Assembly (NCBI GenBank): GCA_945869825.1
Contig: CAMBQF010000022.1
Location: 1 to 32,777, forward strand
Length of the DNA stretch: 32,777 nucleotides
Direction: 5' to 3'
DNA from: Chitinophaga pinensis
Lineage (GTDB): Bacteria; Bacteroidota; Bacteroidia; CAMBQF01
How positions within the stretch are numbered: the stretch's first letter is position 1; each line of letters opens with the position of its first letter. The notes beneath the pieces are model-generated. The model searched no databases. It was not told the DNA's origin and was given only the letters and a program-made list of their open reading frames with translations. The position numbers were made by a program, and so were the translations under genes. Below, in pieces: positions 7,948 through 16,515 of the stretch.

Positions 7948-9914
7948 ACCTTCACTATCTTCTTCCTGATTGCTTTCTTTAGGCTACTGCTGTCTTTACC
8001 GTAGTTAGACCATACTGTAATAAAATATACCCCGTTGCGGTAAGGTGTCATATCAATATTAAACGACCCAAACTCTGCGTTTTGAATATCTCTGCCTTCC
8101 AGTAGTTTTCCAGATATATCATATAACTCAAAGCGCACCGCAGTATACAAAGGGCTATCAAACTTTACTTCAGCAGTGTTCTTTATTGGGTTTGGGTATA
8201 CTACTATCCCGTCGTCAGAATCTATATCGGTTTTAATAACCGTATTTTGCTGAACAACCAATATTTCGGGATCTACAATTACAGAATCAACAGGGAAGCC
8301 AGGTTGAAGGTCAAATATTTGCCCGTTGTAAGTATGTTCAAGTATTATAGTAGTGTCGTTTGTAGCGCTCTTCAACCTAACAGGTAATGGCCCTTCAAAA
8401 AAGTCAACCGAGGGGTGTGTAGGCTGTTGGTTTAGTTCTATTATCAAACGGCTTGATGGAAACTGGCCCCATTTAAGTGTATACAGTGGATGTCCCTGCC
8501 CATAATACCAGTCATCAAAAAACTCAGTTAGGTCTATGCCACTTTGCTCTTCAAAATGGTATTTCAGGTTCTCCGTCAAGGCAAATTTATAGGCTATTAA
8601 AGGGTCGTTTAAGTAATGCTTTATAGCGGTAAAAAAGTTATCATCGCCAATACGTAAACGTATCATGTGTAGTAAAAAAGCTGCTTTTCGGTAGCTAAGT
8701 CTTCCATTAAATATCCTGTTGCTGGTAGTTGTGTCACTACAAAATACAGATCCGTCGGTGGCCGCTATTATATTGTCATGAGATAGTTTTTTCCATGGCA
8801 GCCAATATTGTGGTTCAGTAAATTCATACGATATGCCAGTGCAATAGGTAGCAAACCCCTCATTTAACCATATATCCTGCCAAGATCCGCAAGTAATCCT
8901 GTTGCCAAACCATTGGTGTGCCAGCTCATGCGATACCAGCTCAAACCCAAAACTGCCCATAAAGCTCATAGTTTGGTGTTCCATACCGCCGCCCCAGCTC
9001 CATTGCGCATGGCCATACTTCTCGCTACCAAACGGGTAGGGCGTAAAAAGCGAATCGAATAAGTGCATAAACCTTACGGTTTGCGGGGTTTGCTGCTGCG
9101 CTACTGCTAGGTTTTGGGGGTATACATAGTTTAATATTTCTATCGTATCTCCATGCAAATAGGCAAAGTCTGAATAGATAGAGTAATCGCTACAGGCAAA
9201 GGCTATAAGGTATGTAACAATTGGGTAACGGTGTTTCCAGCGGTAGGTTTTAGTTAGCCCGTTATCTATGCTGCTAATTAATAACCCGTTAGAGCCCACC
9301 TCATATTTTTCAGGACAGGTAACATATACATCTATCGAATCAATTTTATCATTCAGTGTTTGTTTGCAGGGCCACCAATCTCGCGCACCGTAGGGCTCAG
9401 ATAGGGTAGTCATAACCGGTATACTATCATTTTGCCAATCTGTAGTAAACGATCCAAAACCTGAATTACCAGGCACCCCATGGTAAAAAATGGATACACT
9501 GTCTGTTTGCCCAATAGCAATGCTTGATGGTAGGGTAATGGTTACAATATCATTAAAGTGCAGGTGAGAAATAAGCACCCCATTATGTTTTACAGAATCT
9601 ACAAACAAAGCATCAATCAAATCAAAAGCTACGCTGTTGACTGCTGATGTTGCAGTAAAATAAGTGGTAACAGAGCCTTTTTGTATAGCCCTAACCGCAG
9701 GGTCTACTGTTATTTCCAACCTATGGTATTTCACATCATAGTTGCTACCTGTGCCAGTAGTTACATTGGCCTGCTGGGTTGATGAAAACAATAACCCCTC
9801 GGTATACACCAGCTTATTAAATTCAACTTGTTGTGCAGCTGGAGATATATCAGGTATTTGTGCCCGAATTACTAATGCAGCTAAAAGTCCTGTTAAAATA
9901 AATAATAACCTCAT
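7944..9914 (-). CDS. T9SS-secreted M1-family metallo-aminopeptidase
   Basis: 656-residue zinc peptidase. Signal peptide at residues 1-18 (MRLLFILTGLLAALVIRA). An N-terminal beta domain is followed by the exopeptidase motif GGGMEH (variant of GxMEN) and the zinc site HELAH at 329-333 with the third ligand E352 in NEGFATY, spacing HExxH-x18-E as in M1 peptidases. The C-terminal about 80 residues, beginning VVYPNPIKNTAEVKF and ending KKIVKV, form a type A T9SS sorting domain, so the product is exported through the outer membrane and cleaved or anchored. It lacks the large helical C-terminal domain of cytosolic M1 enzymes. The upstream beta-barrel gene ends 28 bp before it, so co-transcription is likely. 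Role: nutrient peptide degradation (inferred). Confidence 0.93.
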   Translation of the reverse strand: MRLLFILTGLLAALVIRAQIPDISPAAQQVEFNKLVYTEGLLFSSTQQANVTTGTGSNYDVKYHRLEITVDPAVRAIQKGSVTTYFTATSAVNSVAFDLIDALFVDSVKHNGVLISHLHFNDIVTITLPSSIAIGQTDSVSIFYHGVPGNSGFGSFTTDWQNDSIPVMTTLSEPYGARDWWPCKQTLNDKIDSIDVYVTCPEKYEVGSNGLLISSIDNGLTKTYRWKHRYPIVTYLIAFACSDYSIYSDFAYLHGDTIEILNYVYPQNLAVAQQQTPQTVRFMHLFDSLFTPYPFGSEKYGHAQWSWGGGMEHQTMSFMGSFGFELVSHELAHQWFGNRITCGSWQDIWLNEGFATYCTGISYEFTEPQYWLPWKKLSHDNIIAATDGSVFCSDTTTSNRIFNGRLSYRKAAFLLHMIRLRIGDDNFFTAIKHYLNDPLIAYKFALTENLKYHFEEQSGIDLTEFFDDWYYGQGHPLYTLKWGQFPSSRLIIELNQQPTHPSVDFFEGPLPVRLKSATNDTTIILEHTYNGQIFDLQPGFPVDSVIVDPEILVVQQNTVIKTDIDSDDGIVVYPNPIKNTAEVKFDSPLYTAVRFELYDISGKLLEGRDIQNAEFGSFNIDMTPYRNGVYFITVWSNYGKDSSSLKKAIRKKIVKV

Positions 9915-9942
9915 GGTATTGTAAATATATGCCTTTTAGGTG

Positions 9943-10599
9943 TTAATACCGTGGCCTTCTTACTCCTCTTTTAATAATATCGGGGTCGGCTTTTATATTT
10001 CGTTCACCAAACTTCCAGTTTATACCAATTGTAACATAACTCATACCATAGCCTCCTTCTACAAAAAAGCCTAAACGTTCTCCAGGGTACCACCGCATAC
10101 CCACAAAACCGGCTACCAATGGGCTAAAACCACCATAGCGCTTATATGGGTCTGCCTCAAAAATCGTAGGCGATTGGTCATAGTATTCATCCTTAAAAAA
10201 TTCATACCTGGCCCCTGCGTTCATTCCTATGTAGCAATTAAAATGCTGGGTCATTAAAAAAGTTGGGTGCAGCGCAACCCTAAATGCCAACACTGTATTA
10301 TTCCAGGCAACATTATAACCGTTATTAGGGTACTGGTAGTAAGCATGGTGGTATGCTCCTGTAACACCTAAACTAAGCAAGCCTACTTTATTAAATCCTA
10401 ACAACCCTTTTTCATAAGATACTGATAGGGCGGGCCATTGGCTGTTATCGCTGTAAAAGCTGGATACCCAGCCAAACCCAGCACCAAAACTAATCAGCGA
10501 GTTTTTCAATTCGTACGACCTGTCTTGCGCTTTTAAACTGTTGCTTGCCAACAAACAGAATACTACAAGGCTTGATATAATTAACTTTTTAACTATCAT
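9943..10599 (-). CDS. Predicted outer-membrane beta-barrel protein
   Basis: 218 residues with a signal peptide (residues 1-24, ending SLKAQ). The mature part has alternating aromatic/glycine-rich strands of 8-12 residues, such as ISFGAGFGWVSSF, GLLSLGVTGAYHHAYY, CYIGMNAGARYEFF and LGFFVEGGYGMSYVTIGINW, as in small 8-strand barrels. The C-terminus RGVRRPRY does not show the classic terminal aromatic of porins. Exact family not recognised. It lies immediately upstream of the secreted aminopeptidase gene on the same strand. Confidence 0.78.
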   Translation of the reverse strand: MIVKKLIISSLVVFCLLASNSLKAQDRSYELKNSLISFGAGFGWVSSFYSDNSQWPALSVSYEKGLLGFNKVGLLSLGVTGAYHHAYYQYPNNGYNVAWNNTVLAFRVALHPTFLMTQHFNCYIGMNAGARYEFFKDEYYDQSPTIFEADPYKRYGGFSPLVAGFVGMRWYPGERLGFFVEGGYGMSYVTIGINWKFGERNIKADPDIIKRGVRRPRY

Positions 10600-10608
10600 G
10601 GCATTAGT

Positions 10609-11305
10609 TACCTACAAATTTATAGTTTTAACGTCTCATTTTGGTTAAAAGTTTTTACAATGAATTCGCAGCTTGAGATAACCCCTGATGCAAAGATCAT
10701 AGGTAGGCGTTACACGTTTCATATTGTTGGCGGTGATAACACAACCGGTTTTTTTAATTTATTTTAAGAGGTTAAAGACCGTTACAAATAATATATAATT
10801 ACCAAGCCTTAAACCGTTGTTGTTTATTCGTAGGATAAATTAAGGTGGTTAAGTAATTAATCAGGATTATATTTTTAATCATAAAAATCCAGATAAAAGT
10901 AAAGCGTAGCGGTTCTGATAATGCTAAAACCTATGATTCTGTTCTTGTTGCTAAACCAGAATTCCAAGATATTCTACAGGAAGGCTATTATGCGCACACA
11001 GTAGACTATACTAAGTATAAAGTAGGCGATGCTATTACTATCGTTACTTTTTTTGACGAAAAAGTATGGACTTTTATGTTTAAACATATGGGCAAAGATG
11101 TTATTCAAAACAAAATTGACAAGGTGCGCTGCATTAAGCTAAAGCCCATATTACAAAAAGGTCTGCGTGTTAAAATGACTATCTGTCTAAATGAGGATGC
11201 AAACCATTTCCATAGCGCCTAAAGGCCGATGTGCTGGCAGGGGTCATTAAACTTGATATAAAAGGTTATTCTGGTTGGGTAGCTCCTTTGTCCATAGTTA
11301 AATAG
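10609..11305 (+). pseudogene. Decayed DUF3108-family gene
   Basis: This roughly 700-bp stretch has no long open frame, yet recognisable family segments read colinearly in different frames. Frame 1 from about 10609: FNVSFWLKVFTMNSQLEI, then GRRYTFHIVGGDNTTGFFN, then after an in-frame stop (10765) EVKDRYK, stop (10789), YI. Frame 2 from about 10856: NQDYIFNHKNPDKSK. Frame 3 from about 10905 to 11222: AKTYDSVLVAKPEFQDILQ, YYAHTVDYTKYKVGD, TFFDEKVWTFMFKHMGKD, DKVRCIKLKPILQKG, NEDANH. Frame 2 again to the stop at 11303-11305: KADVLAGVIKLDIKGYSG. Order and wording match my memory of DUF3108 periplasmic proteins (TTGxFDWFFKVRDRY, the C-x-K-LxPxLQKGR block, VGxIKxDLxGY). At least three frame changes and several stops make it a dead gene. 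Family naming is from memory. Confidence 0.82.
10615..10622 (-). promoter_or_regulatory. -7 promoter box of the beta-barrel/aminopeptidase unit
   Basis: Minus strand TAAATTTG fits TAnnTTTG and lies 15 bp before the start codon at 10599. It overlaps the 5' limit of the adjacent DUF3108 relic. Confidence 0.5.
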
Positions 11306-11316
11306 CCTTATATTTG
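11287..11316 (+). promoter_or_regulatory. Promoter of truA (TTTG-N18-TATATTTG)
   Basis: A -33 TTTG (11287-11290) and a -7 TATATTTG (11309-11316) are spaced by 18 bases, close to the Bacteroidota consensus. Its upstream half lies inside the last codons of the DUF3108 relic, and the -7 box ends 6 bases before the truA ATG, implying a very short or absent leader. Confidence 0.72.
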
Positions 11317-11322
11317 TGGCTT

Positions 11323-12075
11323 ATGCCACGCTACTTTATTCGTTTAGCATACAACGGTAACAATTATAATGGTTGGCAGGTACAGCCTAATGCGCCTACA
11401 GTACAGGCCGAGGTTGAAAAGGCTTTATCCACAATACTTAGGGCTGAAACCGAAGTAGTGGGCTGTGGCCGTACCGATACAGGTGTGCATGCTTCTGATT
11501 ATTATGCTCATTTTGATTTAGAAACAGCTATAGCCAATTCTGCCGATATGGTCTATAAGCTTAATAAGCTGCTTCCTCATGCTGTAGCCATTAAAAGTAT
11601 TGCTGAGGTTAATGCTGATGCTCATGCCCGTTTTGACGCGATTAAAAGGATGTACGAATATAAAATTGTCCGCCATAAAAGCCCCTTTACCCAAGGGGTT
11701 GCGTACTATTATACCGGCAACTTAGATTTAGAGCTAATGAATAAAGCTGCGGCATTATTACTTTCTGTTAAAGACTTTAAAGCATTCAGCAAAGCCCATA
11801 CTGATGTTAAAACTACACTGTGCGATGTTACGCAGGCTGAGTGGGAGGTAAAGGGCGATGTATTGGTATTTACTATTACCGCCAACCGCTTTCTTCGTAA
11901 CATGGTTAGGGCTATAGTAGGAACCTTGCTAAATGTTGGCAGGGGTAAAATGTCTATGGCAGAGTTTAAACAGGCTATTGCCAGTCTGGAGCGCTCAGAG
12001 GCTGGAGATTCTTCTCCTGCTGAGGGCTTATATCTTGCAGAGATAATATACCCTTCAACTATATTTAAAGGATAA
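11323..12075 (+). CDS. truA: tRNA pseudouridine synthase A
   Basis: 250 residues from ATG 11323. Converts U38-40 of the tRNA anticodon stem to pseudouridine. Landmarks: RYFIRLAYNGNNYNGWQVQP at the N-terminus, the catalytic block GCGRTDTGVHA with nucleophile D52, and the C-terminal FLRNMVRAIVGTLLNVGRGK typical of TruA. An in-frame TTG at 11314 gives a longer frame, but it lies inside the promoter -7 box, so the ATG is preferred. Confidence 0.95.
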   Translation: MPRYFIRLAYNGNNYNGWQVQPNAPTVQAEVEKALSTILRAETEVVGCGRTDTGVHASDYYAHFDLETAIANSADMVYKLNKLLPHAVAIKSIAEVNADAHARFDAIKRMYEYKIVRHKSPFTQGVAYYYTGNLDLELMNKAAALLLSVKDFKAFSKAHTDVKTTLCDVTQAEWEVKGDVLVFTITANRFLRNMVRAIVGTLLNVGRGKMSMAEFKQAIASLERSEAGDSSPAEGLYLAEIIYPSTIFKG

Positions 12076-12114
12076 AGTAAGACAAATTAGTATCTTGCAG
12101 TATATTTTAGTACT

Positions 12115-13314
12115 ATGATTTTCAGGTTACTTCCTATTCTTATTGTTACATCGCTTAGCGCGTGTGTTAAAGACTCTTCTAAACTAAAAATGATTCGCCG
12201 CCCTTATGTGCAAAACGTCTGGGCCGATAGTGCATCTGTTATCTGGAAAACCAATGTGCAGACAGACAATTGCCATATAATGTACGGAATCAACCAGGTG
12301 TATGCTGATAAGATGGGCAAAACGGTTAAAAACCCCGATGGTACTTTTACCCATACAGTTACCCTTACCGGCTTACAACAAGGCCAGCGCTACAAGTATA
12401 CTGTATACAATGATAATGTTATGCTTGACAATAGCGAAATGAATTTTATTGATGCACAGCGCACTGATAGTACTGTGGGTTTTAGCTTTTTAGCCTTTGG
12501 CGATATGGGGCGCAACCCTTATGATGATGGTTTTCCGCAGGTAACTGCCACCCAAATATTGGCGTTGCCAAGACACCCTGATTTTATTACAGCACTTGGC
12601 GATATTGTATATCCTTCGGGCGAAAGCAGCAAGTACGATGAATACCTGTTTGGTCCGTTTGCCTATGCTTTTTCTAATATCCCGTTTTACCCTGCACTAG
12701 GTAACCACGATTGGGGAGTAAACCCCGATGAGAACTTTTGTAAGGAGTGGAAACTGCCAAACAACGAACATTACTACAGCTACAATTATCAGAATACTCA
12801 TTTTATCACCCTCGATTCTAAAGATGGCGACTTCTACAACTTTGCAGAGCAAAAGGCATGGTTGATTAACGATTTGCAACAGGCGCAGGGCTTGTACGAT
12901 TTTATTGTTGTAAGCCTGCACCACCCCGGCCGCAATTGCACCTATAAAGGCGACGGGGCTAATGTAATGACGCTATATCCCATCTTTGCTCAATACAATG
13001 TAGATCTTGTTTTAAACGGCCACGCCCATACCTACGAACGTTTGCACCCTTTTGATGCTAATGGTAATGTATTAGAACAATTCCGTAACAACATTCAACA
13101 GTATCCTGACCTTCCAAACGGTTTTATCTCTATCACAGCCGGCGCCGGCGGTGTTTTACAGCCTAATTTTACACCCGATGGTTGCAACTTAGCGGCAAAG
13201 CAGTACCACAGGGGCCACTTTATACAATTCGAAATTTCCGGCAAAAAGCTAACAGCCAAAGCCTACGATTTACAAAGCGGTCTTGTGTTCGACCAGTTTG
13301 ACATGCAGAAGTAA
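12115..13314 (+). CDS. Lipoprotein metallophosphatase, purple acid phosphatase-like
   Basis: 399 residues. Signal peptide with lipobox LSAC ending at residue 17, then an N-terminal fibronectin-III-like domain (residues about 25-115, YVQNVWADSASVIWKTN) as in purple acid phosphatases, then a calcineurin-like metallophosphoesterase domain. All metal-binding blocks are visible: GDMG with D130, GDIVY, GNHDW, SLHHPG and GHAHTYER. It probably hydrolyses phosphomonoesters or related substrates at the cell surface or in the periplasm; the substrate is unknown. It starts 39 bp after truA, with a TATATTTTAG element just upstream that could be a poor promoter, so it may be co-transcribed with truA. Confidence 0.9.
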   Translation: MIFRLLPILIVTSLSACVKDSSKLKMIRRPYVQNVWADSASVIWKTNVQTDNCHIMYGINQVYADKMGKTVKNPDGTFTHTVTLTGLQQGQRYKYTVYNDNVMLDNSEMNFIDAQRTDSTVGFSFLAFGDMGRNPYDDGFPQVTATQILALPRHPDFITALGDIVYPSGESSKYDEYLFGPFAYAFSNIPFYPALGNHDWGVNPDENFCKEWKLPNNEHYYSYNYQNTHFITLDSKDGDFYNFAEQKAWLINDLQQAQGLYDFIVVSLHHPGRNCTYKGDGANVMTLYPIFAQYNVDLVLNGHAHTYERLHPFDANGNVLEQFRNNIQQYPDLPNGFISITAGAGGVLQPNFTPDGCNLAAKQYHRGHFIQFEISGKKLTAKAYDLQSGLVFDQFDMQK

Positions 13315-13324
13315 TAAAAGAAAA

Positions 13325-13385
13325 ATTTTAATGGCTCTCCTCATGCAAAGGGGGAGTGCTCAAGCCAAAGGCGGGTGGGATGGGG
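13325..13385. repeat. Candidate dispersed intergenic repeat
   Basis: The spacer between two convergent genes is unusually GC- and purine-rich compared with its flanks (CTCCTC..GGGGGAG with a 7-base loop, then GGCGGGTGGGATGGGGTGA). I recall similar CTCCC..GGGAGG..GGCGGGTGGG..GGGGTGA units in intergenic regions of other Bacteroidota, where they appear as phantom peptides reading GGWDGV. Only one copy is in this window. Confidence 0.35.
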
Positions 13386-13390
13386 TGAAA

Positions 13391-14101
13391 TTATTTAATC
13401 CACCGCATTTTAATAACGCCCCAAAAGGCTTCCTGGAAAATCTTTACACTCATTTTAGAGTGGCCAAGTACCCTGTCTTTAAACGTAATAGGGACTTCTA
13501 TTATAGGAACAAGCTTTTTAATGGCGCGGTATTTCATTTCTATCTGAAAAGCGTAGCCCAAAAACTTAACGTTATCTAAGTCAATTTTAGCAAGGGCCGA
13601 TTTATGGTAGCAAACAAAACCAGCTGTGGTATCGCGAATGCTTATGCCTAATACTATGCGTACATATACAGATGCAAAGTACGACATCAACCTGCGCTCT
13701 AATGGCCAGTTTTCAACCTTACCATCTTTAACATAGCGAGAGCCTATTGAAAGTTGCGCGCCACGTTCGGTACAAGCCAGTAATAAACGTTCCAAATCGG
13801 CAGGGTTATGAGAGAAATCGGCATCCATCTCAAAAATGTAATCATAGCCTTTTGCTAATGCCCACTTAAAACCATGTATATAAGCCGTTCCTAACCCTTG
13901 TTTGCCATGACGCACTTCCAGGTGCAGGCATTCGCTAAACACATTTTGTAATCTCCTAACAATATCAGCCGTTCCGTCAGGCGATGAATCGTCTACAATC
14001 AAAATATCAAATGCTGTTTTTTGAGAGAATACAGCCCGTATAATAGGCTCAATATTCTCCTTTTCATTGTAGGTTGGTATAATTACAATTGATGTGTTCA
14101 C
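13391..14101 (-). CDS. Polyprenol monophosphomannose synthase-like GT2
   Basis: 236-residue glycosyltransferase family 2 protein of the dolichol-phosphate mannosyltransferase (DPM1) type. Visible: IIPTYNEKENI at the N-terminus, DDSSPDGT (nucleotide binding), the metal-binding DADFSHNP near residue 96, GSRYVKDGKVENWP and the C-terminal block ITFKDRVLGHSKMS, all standard for the family. It transfers mannose or another sugar from a nucleotide sugar to a polyprenyl phosphate for later use in periplasmic glycosylation. No C-terminal membrane helices are present, as in the single-domain type. The start is GTG at 14101; no ATG is available nearby. It has a consensus promoter of its own and is separated from the upstream foldase gene by a strong terminator. 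Confidence 0.92.
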   Translation of the reverse strand: MNTSIVIIPTYNEKENIEPIIRAVFSQKTAFDILIVDDSSPDGTADIVRRLQNVFSECLHLEVRHGKQGLGTAYIHGFKWALAKGYDYIFEMDADFSHNPADLERLLLACTERGAQLSIGSRYVKDGKVENWPLERRLMSYFASVYVRIVLGISIRDTTAGFVCYHKSALAKIDLDNVKFLGYAFQIEMKYRAIKKLVPIIEVPITFKDRVLGHSKMSVKIFQEAFWGVIKMRWIK

Positions 14102-14115
14102 TGCTGAAATGACGG

Positions 14116-14146
14116 CAAATATAGCGCTAAAGGCCGTAGCCGCAAA
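14116..14146 (-). promoter_or_regulatory. Consensus Bacteroidota promoter of the GT2 gene
   Basis: On the minus strand a -33 TTTG (14146-14143) and a -7 TATATTTG (14123-14116) are separated by exactly 19 bases. The start codon GTG at 14101 follows 14 bases after the -7 box. Confidence 0.8.
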
Positions 14147-14203
14147 ATTGGGTTTTGATATTAATACGCCTTTATAACGCTATACGGCATAAATTGTTAT
14201 CTG

Positions 14204-14250
14204 TATTATAATAAAAAGCCCCGCCTTTAGCGGGGCTTTTTATTATAATA
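14204..14250. terminator. Perfect bidirectional terminator
   Basis: A perfect 21-bp inverted repeat (arms 14204-14224 and 14230-14250) around the 5-base loop CTTTA, with core GCCCCGC / GCGGGGC flanked by A5 and T5. It can act in either direction; its natural job is to end the minus-strand foldase transcript, whose stop codon lies 10 bp away. Confidence 0.93.
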
Positions 14251-14259
14251 ACTTATCGC

Positions 14260-16368
14260 CTAGTAAAAACGGTAACGTTTGTCAACAATATTAGCATCGC
14301 TTTCTAATGCGTTTACAGCATCAGAAAATGCACGAGAAGAGTAGTCGCTTAGGAATTGTTTCTTAAGTACTTTCATGTCTGCGTTGGCTGCTGGTTGTAA
14401 TTCGTTAACGCTTTCTACAACTACTACAAATACACCGCCCTGGCCAACAATAGGCTTAGATAATGCACCTGGTTTCATGGTAGTAATTGCACCTATAAGG
14501 GCAAGTTCGCGGCCAGCTCCCTGAATGAATACTGAGTTGTAAGGAAGACCGCTTGCTTCTACTGTAGCTTTTGCTTTAGTTGCTACCTGGTCAATAGTAG
14601 TGCTTCCACTTAGTGCTGTATTTAATTCAGCTACAAATTTGTCTGCTTTCTTAGCTTGTTTAGCTAGGGTTTCGCAGTCTTTCTTTACATCTTCAAAATT
14701 GGTAATGCCCTTGCTGCGTATTTCTTTTAGGCAACCAATAACATATTTATCACCTATTTGGAAAGCTTTAGAAACACTGCCTTTTTCAGCATTGTCGTTA
14801 GCCCATACTACAAGTTCTTTAGAGCCTGTTAAACCAGATACTTCTTTGTCGCCATCTTTAATAAAGGCAGGGCGAACTTGCAGGTTTTGCTTTTTAGCGG
14901 CAGCATCAAATGCATCAGCTGTAGTGTTATTACCGGCAAAGTCTGTTGCTTTTACGTAAGCAGCATCAATAGTTTCTTTACCCGGGGTAATCTCTTTTTC
15001 AATACTAACTATTATTACAGGGTATTCTTTTTGTTGTACTTCTAATAAGTGTACACCAAATTCTGTTTGTACAATCTGAATATCGCCAATAGCGCCGCTA
15101 AAGGCAGCATCGGCAAAAGGTTTAACCATTTGGGTGCGGCTAAAGAAACCTAGGTCGCCACCTCTCTGAGCCGTACCATCTGTACCAAATTTAGCAGCCA
15201 TCTCGGCAAAAGTAGTAGCACCTGATTTAATTGCTTTCCTTACGCTGTCAGCTTTTAGCTTAGCAGTTTCAGTTGGTATGTTTTTATCAAACAAAATGTG
15301 GCGGGCCTTAACCTGCATAGAGTCGCCTTTACTGCTTACTTTAATAATCTTGTAAACGTTGTTCTCCATATATGGGCCTAAAACAGTGCCTTTAAGGGCA
15401 GAGTTTACTGCAGAATCATAAGGTGTTGCGTTTTGGCCTTTAATAATGGTTGTAAATGGATTGCCTTTATTGTCAGAGTTTGACGTAGCAAAAATAGTAT
15501 CGTTAGTTGCATCTTTAAACTTAGGTACTAATGCTTCTATCGTTTTTTTAGTGTTCTCAATATCTTTTTGGGAAGGAATAATATCTATAGCCACTACATC
15601 AACCTTGCGGATGTTGTTTTTTAAACGGAAACGGAACTTGTTGTCGTCGTATGCTTTTTTGATATCGTCTTCACTAACGGTAACGGTGCTGTCAGCAACA
15701 GTGTCAAAACGTTTAAACACGTATTTAATGTTCGCGTTTTTGTTTTGTGTGTCAAATTTACGTTTAGCTTCAGCAGTAGTTACATAAAAGCCTTTGCTAA
15801 TAACAGATAGGTATTTGGTACGTTTACGGTCTGATATTAGGTTTTTTTCGAAATTAACCCATTGGTCATAAACCAATGCGCTTTTCTCGTCGTCTTCGTT
15901 CAGGTTATCAACATATTGGTGAACCAGTGCTGGGTTAAACGTACGGGTAGTGCTATCCTGAAAAATAGGTGCCTGTAATATCTGGGCGTTTATGTTACGA
16001 CCCCAAAGCATATCTCCTAATTCGTTTTTGGTTACGTCTACACCTAACTTTTCATATTGTGGAGTGTATACATAATCAGATATATAGCGGTTCCAAACTT
16101 CAGTAATAATATTGTCACGCATTTGTTGCTCTAGGGTAGACTGACCCGATTGTGCCAACACTGCGTTTTCAATCTTATCAACTTCCATCTGAAAATCGGT
16201 TTGCTTTACCTTACGGCCGTTTATCTCGGCTAAAAAGTTGCGGCTGTCGCCAAAAAACGACGAGCCATTTTGAAGCGCTCCACCTAAAATAAAGGCTAAC
16301 AATGCAAAGCCTACAAATAGTACAACAAAAATGCCTGCCCTGTTGCGAATACTTTCTAGTATTGACAT
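14260..16368 (-). CDS. PpiD/SurA-like membrane-anchored peptidyl-prolyl isomerase
   Basis: 702 residues. A short cytoplasmic N-terminus (MSILESIRNRAG) and a single membrane helix (residues about 12-32) are followed by a SurA-N-like chaperone domain (about 40-190) and a parvulin rotamase domain at about 340-450, with QVKARHILF, FAEMAAKFGTDGTAQRGGDLGFF, and FGVHLLEV (family blocks described, not contiguous). A further C-terminal region (about 460-690) looks like a second, degenerate parvulin-type and helical chaperone segment. This layout is that of PpiD, which helps newly exported proteins fold at the periplasmic face of the inner membrane. Longer than E. coli PpiD (623 residues). Monocistronic, ended by the strong hairpin downstream and divergent from the large histidine kinase gene. 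Confidence 0.9.
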   Translation of the reverse strand: MSILESIRNRAGIFVVLFVGFALLAFILGGALQNGSSFFGDSRNFLAEINGRKVKQTDFQMEVDKIENAVLAQSGQSTLEQQMRDNIITEVWNRYISDYVYTPQYEKLGVDVTKNELGDMLWGRNINAQILQAPIFQDSTTRTFNPALVHQYVDNLNEDDEKSALVYDQWVNFEKNLISDRKRTKYLSVISKGFYVTTAEAKRKFDTQNKNANIKYVFKRFDTVADSTVTVSEDDIKKAYDDNKFRFRLKNNIRKVDVVAIDIIPSQKDIENTKKTIEALVPKFKDATNDTIFATSNSDNKGNPFTTIIKGQNATPYDSAVNSALKGTVLGPYMENNVYKIIKVSSKGDSMQVKARHILFDKNIPTETAKLKADSVRKAIKSGATTFAEMAAKFGTDGTAQRGGDLGFFSRTQMVKPFADAAFSGAIGDIQIVQTEFGVHLLEVQQKEYPVIIVSIEKEITPGKETIDAAYVKATDFAGNNTTADAFDAAAKKQNLQVRPAFIKDGDKEVSGLTGSKELVVWANDNAEKGSVSKAFQIGDKYVIGCLKEIRSKGITNFEDVKKDCETLAKQAKKADKFVAELNTALSGSTTIDQVATKAKATVEASGLPYNSVFIQGAGRELALIGAITTMKPGALSKPIVGQGGVFVVVVESVNELQPAANADMKVLKKQFLSDYSSRAFSDAVNALESDANIVDKRYRFY

Positions 16369-16515
16369 AATTCTTTTAAGTTTTTAAAATCAGGCGGCGA
16401 ATATACAACTACCAAGCGAATTATAAAAATGCTAGTTGCATTTAGACTATCAACAATCCAATGTTGATTTAATCCCAAAAGCGCTTATATTGCTTATTTA
16501 TTAGGCTTATGGCCT

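Noticed and set aside
13283-13579. 98-codon plus-strand frame after the metallophosphatase gene
   Set aside because: It overlaps the phosphatase end, runs through the GC-rich spacer and then lies antisense to the GT2 gene, with no recognisable protein features.
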